The notes beneath the pieces are model-generated. The model had not been told where the DNA came from. It did no database searches and was given only the letters and a program-made list of their open reading frames with translations. This document shows positions 21,173 through 23,521 of a stretch of 23,521 bases of DNA, in pieces. Each line of letters starts with the position of its first letter. The stretch's first letter is position 1. Source of the DNA: Paulinella micropora (Eukaryota > Cercozoa > Imbricatea > Euglyphida); contig BJOX01000070.1 of NCBI GenBank assembly GCA_009731375.1, positions 428,444 to 451,964 of the forward strand. The letters run 5' to 3'. The position numbers and the translations under genes are program-made.

Positions 21173-21178
<6 letters not shown>
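20995..21178 (-). repeat. Dispersed repeat R2
   Basis: From GATGTCGCAAAGGAATG to GGATAAGGAAAG, with the minus-strand pyrimidine tract and CCAG acceptor. It lies in the intron between exons 1 and 2. Confidence 0.82.
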
Positions 21179-21226
<48 letters not shown>

Positions 21227-21266
21227 AGAGTTGAACACCGTCCCTAAGTGTGTAGATAGATAGATT

Positions 21267-21321
<55 letters not shown>

Positions 21322-21350
21322 GGATGGATGGATGGATGGATGGATGGATG

Positions 21351-21412
<62 letters not shown>

Positions 21413-21420
21413 CAGATAAA
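21179..21420. repeat. GATA/GATG array with an exon 2 scrap
   Basis: GATA with a GATG block. At 21228-21249 the minus strand reads TVFNS after CTTAG, another exon 2 5' end. Confidence 0.88.
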
Positions 21421-21607
21421 TGTAAGTCAGTCAGTCAGTCAGTCAGTCAGTGAGTAAGTAAGTAAGTAAGTAAGTAAGTACCAAAGTAAGTAAGGAAGCC
21501 ATCCAGTAAGTAAGTAAGTAAGTGAGTGAGTAAGTAAGTAAGTAAGTAAGTTATCAGTCAGTCAGTCAGTCAGTGAGTAAGCAAGTAAGTAAGTAAGGAG
21601 GCCATTT

Positions 21608-21638
<31 letters not shown>

Positions 21639-21895
21639 TAGTCAGTCAGTCAGTTAGTCAGTGAGTAAGCAAGTAAGTAAGTAAGTAAGTAAGTAAGTGA
21701 GTGAGTAAGTAAGTAAGTAAGTTGGTCAGTAAGTCAGTTAGTCAGTGAGTAAGCAAGTAAGTAAGTAAGTAAGTAAGGAAGCCATTTAGTTCGTAAGTAA
21801 GTGAGTAAGTAAATAAGTAAGTAAGTTAGTCAGTCAGTCAGTCAGTCAGTTGGTCAGTGAGTAAGCAAGTAAGTAAGCAAGTAAGGAAGCCATTC

Positions 21896-21934
<39 letters not shown>

Positions 21935-21991
21935 CAATCAGTCAGTCAGATAGTGAGTAAGCAAGTAAGTAAGTAAGTAAGGAAGCCATTC

Positions 21992-22030
<39 letters not shown>

Positions 22031-22262
22031 TAGACAGTCAGTCAGTCAGTCAGTGAGTAAGCGCAAGTAAGTAAGTAAGGAAGCCATTCAGTAAGTAAGT
22101 AAGTAAGTAAGTAAGTAAGGTCAGTCAGTCAGTCAGTGAGTCAGTGAGTAAGCAAGTAAGCAAGTACGTAAGTAAGTAAGTAAGTAAGTAAGTAAAGTAA
22201 GTAAGTCAGTAAGTCAGTAAGTCAGTAAGTCAGTAAATCAGTCAGTGAGTAAGCAAGTAAGC

Positions 22263-22293
<31 letters not shown>

Positions 22294-22534
22294 CAAGTAA
22301 GTAAGTAAGTCAGTCAGTCAGTCAGTCAGTGAGTAAGCGTAAGTAAAGCAAATAAGCAAGTAAGCAAGTAAGCAAGTAAGTAAGTAAGTAAGTAAGTAAG
22401 TCAGTCAGTCAGTTAAGTAAGTAAGTAAGTAAGTCAGTAAGTAAGTAAGTCAGTAAGTAAGTCAGTAAGTCCGTAAGTCAGTAAGTAAAGTAAGTAAGTA
22501 AGAAGTAAGTAAGTAAGTAAGCAAACAAGCAAGC

Positions 22535-22565
<31 letters not shown>

Positions 22566-22697
22566 CAAGTAAGCAAGTAAGCAAGTAAGCAAGTAAGCAA
22601 GTAAGTAAGTAAGTCAGTAAGTAAGTAAGTATAAGTAAGCAAGTAAGTAAGTAAGTAAGTAAGTCAGTCAGTCAGTCAGTCAGTCAGTCAGTAAGTA

Positions 22698-22736
<39 letters not shown>

Positions 22737-22818
22737 GAAGTAAGGAAGTAAGGAAGTAAGTCAAAAAGTAAGTAAGTAAGTAAGTCAGTCAGTCAGTAAG
22801 TAGGTAAGTCAGTATGTC

Positions 22819-22891
<73 letters not shown>

Positions 22892-23025
22892 CAGTAAGTA
22901 AGCAAGTAAGTCAGTAAGTCAGTAAGTCAGTTAGTAAGCAAGTTAGTAAGTAAGTAAGTATAAGTAAGTAAGTAAGTAAGTAAGCAAGTTAGTAAGTCAG
23001 TAAGTAAGTAAGTAAGTAAGTAAGT
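21421..23025. repeat. GTAA/GTCA tetranucleotide array in layered units
   Basis: Alternating GTCA, GTAA and GCAA blocks, with a repeated GGAAGCCATT(T/C)AGT link (about 21488, 21598, 21778, 21887, 21980, 22079). No exon piece recognised. It is the start of the intron after exon 1 on the minus strand. Confidence 0.93.
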
Positions 23026-23031
23026 CCTCAC

Positions 23032-23165
23032 CCCCTAGGGCAGGGGGCAGGGCGTCGATGTTGAAGTCGCCTGTCAAAAGCCAAGGGCAACGGGGGGACG
23101 CTGCAGTCTTCCGTTGAATAAATGCACGGAGTTCCTCCAACTGCTCGCGGCGAGTGTCGTAGTAG
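23032..23165 (-). CDS. Exon 1 (of this window) of an EEP-superfamily, neutral-sphingomyelinase-like gene
   Basis: Internal exon of 134 nt: one leading base, 44 codons, one trailing base. It encodes [11 protein letters not shown], the helix before the metal-site strand, followed by [20 protein letters not shown] is the EEP-superfamily GDxN motif, whose Asp and Asn lie in the active site; R-x-x-QL-x-E-x-x-x-FI just before it is typical of neutral sphingomyelinases, which hydrolyse sphingomyelin to ceramide and phosphocholine. The acceptor CTATCTCAG directly follows the pyrimidine-rich minus strand of the GATG array; the donor is GTGAGG. It is GC-rich and non-repetitive, unlike everything around it. 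The preceding exons, with the N-terminal metal-binding Glu and the start codon, would lie beyond the right edge. Other EEP families (nucleases, phosphatases) remain possible from this exon alone. EEP membership is confident; the sphingomyelinase call also rests on the following exons. Confidence 0.78.
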
Positions 23166-23173
23166 CTGAGATA

Positions 23174-23521
23174 GGATGGATGGATGGATAGGTGGGTGGG
23201 TGGATAGATGGATGGATAGGTGGATAGGCGGATGGATGGATGGATGGATAGGTGGATGGATGGATGGATGGATAGGTGGATGGATGGATGGATGGATGGA
23301 TAGGTGGATAGGTAGATGGATGGATGGATGGATGGATGGATGGATGGATAGCTGGATGGATGGATGGATGGATAGGTGGATGGATGGATGGACGGATGGA
23401 TGGCTGGATAGGTGGATGGATGGATGGATGGATGGATGGATGGATGGATGGATGGATGGATGGATGGATTGATGGACGGATAGGTGGATGGAAGGATGGA
23501 TGGATGGATGGATGGATGGAT
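23174..23521. repeat. GATG array with GATAGGTG variants
   Basis: On the minus strand its TCCA repeats lead into the exon 1 acceptor CTATCTCAG, so the microsatellite supplies the pyrimidine-rich side of the intron. Confidence 0.93.

Overview
The window is eukaryotic nuclear DNA, almost entirely simple-sequence repeat (GATA, TAAG, TAGG, TATG, AAAC, GATG and a 9-bp ATTCTATCT unit). It has four assembly gaps, and no prokaryotic operon, rRNA or tRNA was seen. Nearly every long open frame is a translated microsatellite (runs of [16 protein letters not shown]) and is not a gene. The species cannot be named from the sequence; a protist or alga with very repeat-rich introns is my best guess.

Under the repeats I read one gene on the minus strand, running from the right end of the window to the left. 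Seven short exons (23165-23032, 19469-19353, 18058-18000, 16878-16851, 15495-15461, 9354-9306, 5992-5914) carry, in the expected order, the motifs of the endonuclease/exonuclease/phosphatase (EEP) superfamily, most like a neutral sphingomyelinase: [39 protein letters not shown] and LSDHYG. All six joins are phase-compatible and all acceptors end in AG. The first five donors look conventional; the last two (GTCATA, GTCTGT) are weak. The N-terminal half of the gene lies beyond the right edge. A possible terminal exon lies at 4893-4833.

The most striking pattern is in the introns. Pieces of the exons are copied many times inside the flanking microsatellite arrays by a consistent rule. Upstream of exons 2, 3, 6 and 7 lie repeated copies of the splice acceptor plus the 5' half of that exon. 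Downstream of exons 2, 6 and 7 lie repeated copies of the 3' half, usually with the donor. Exon 4 is present three times whole. The intact exon sits at the junction of its two partial arrays.

Region by region: 1-5278 holds AAAC and GATA arrays with two dispersed repeat families (R1, about 545 bp; R2, about 200 bp) and exon 7 fragments. 5279-9305 holds exon 7, its 5'-half copies in a variable-length tandem array, and a 90-bp minisatellite. 9306-11398 holds exon 6 and about a dozen 5'-half copies. 11415-12584 is a very large inverted repeat of a 9-bp unit. 12585-15445 is mixed, with R1, R2, a small inverted-repeat element and a 427-base gap. 15461-19469 holds exons 5, 4, 3 and 2 with their copies, a 149-bp higher-order GATA repeat and a long imperfect hairpin. 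19471-23025 is TAAG/CAAG array with exon 2 fragments. Exon 1 and a GATG array close the window.
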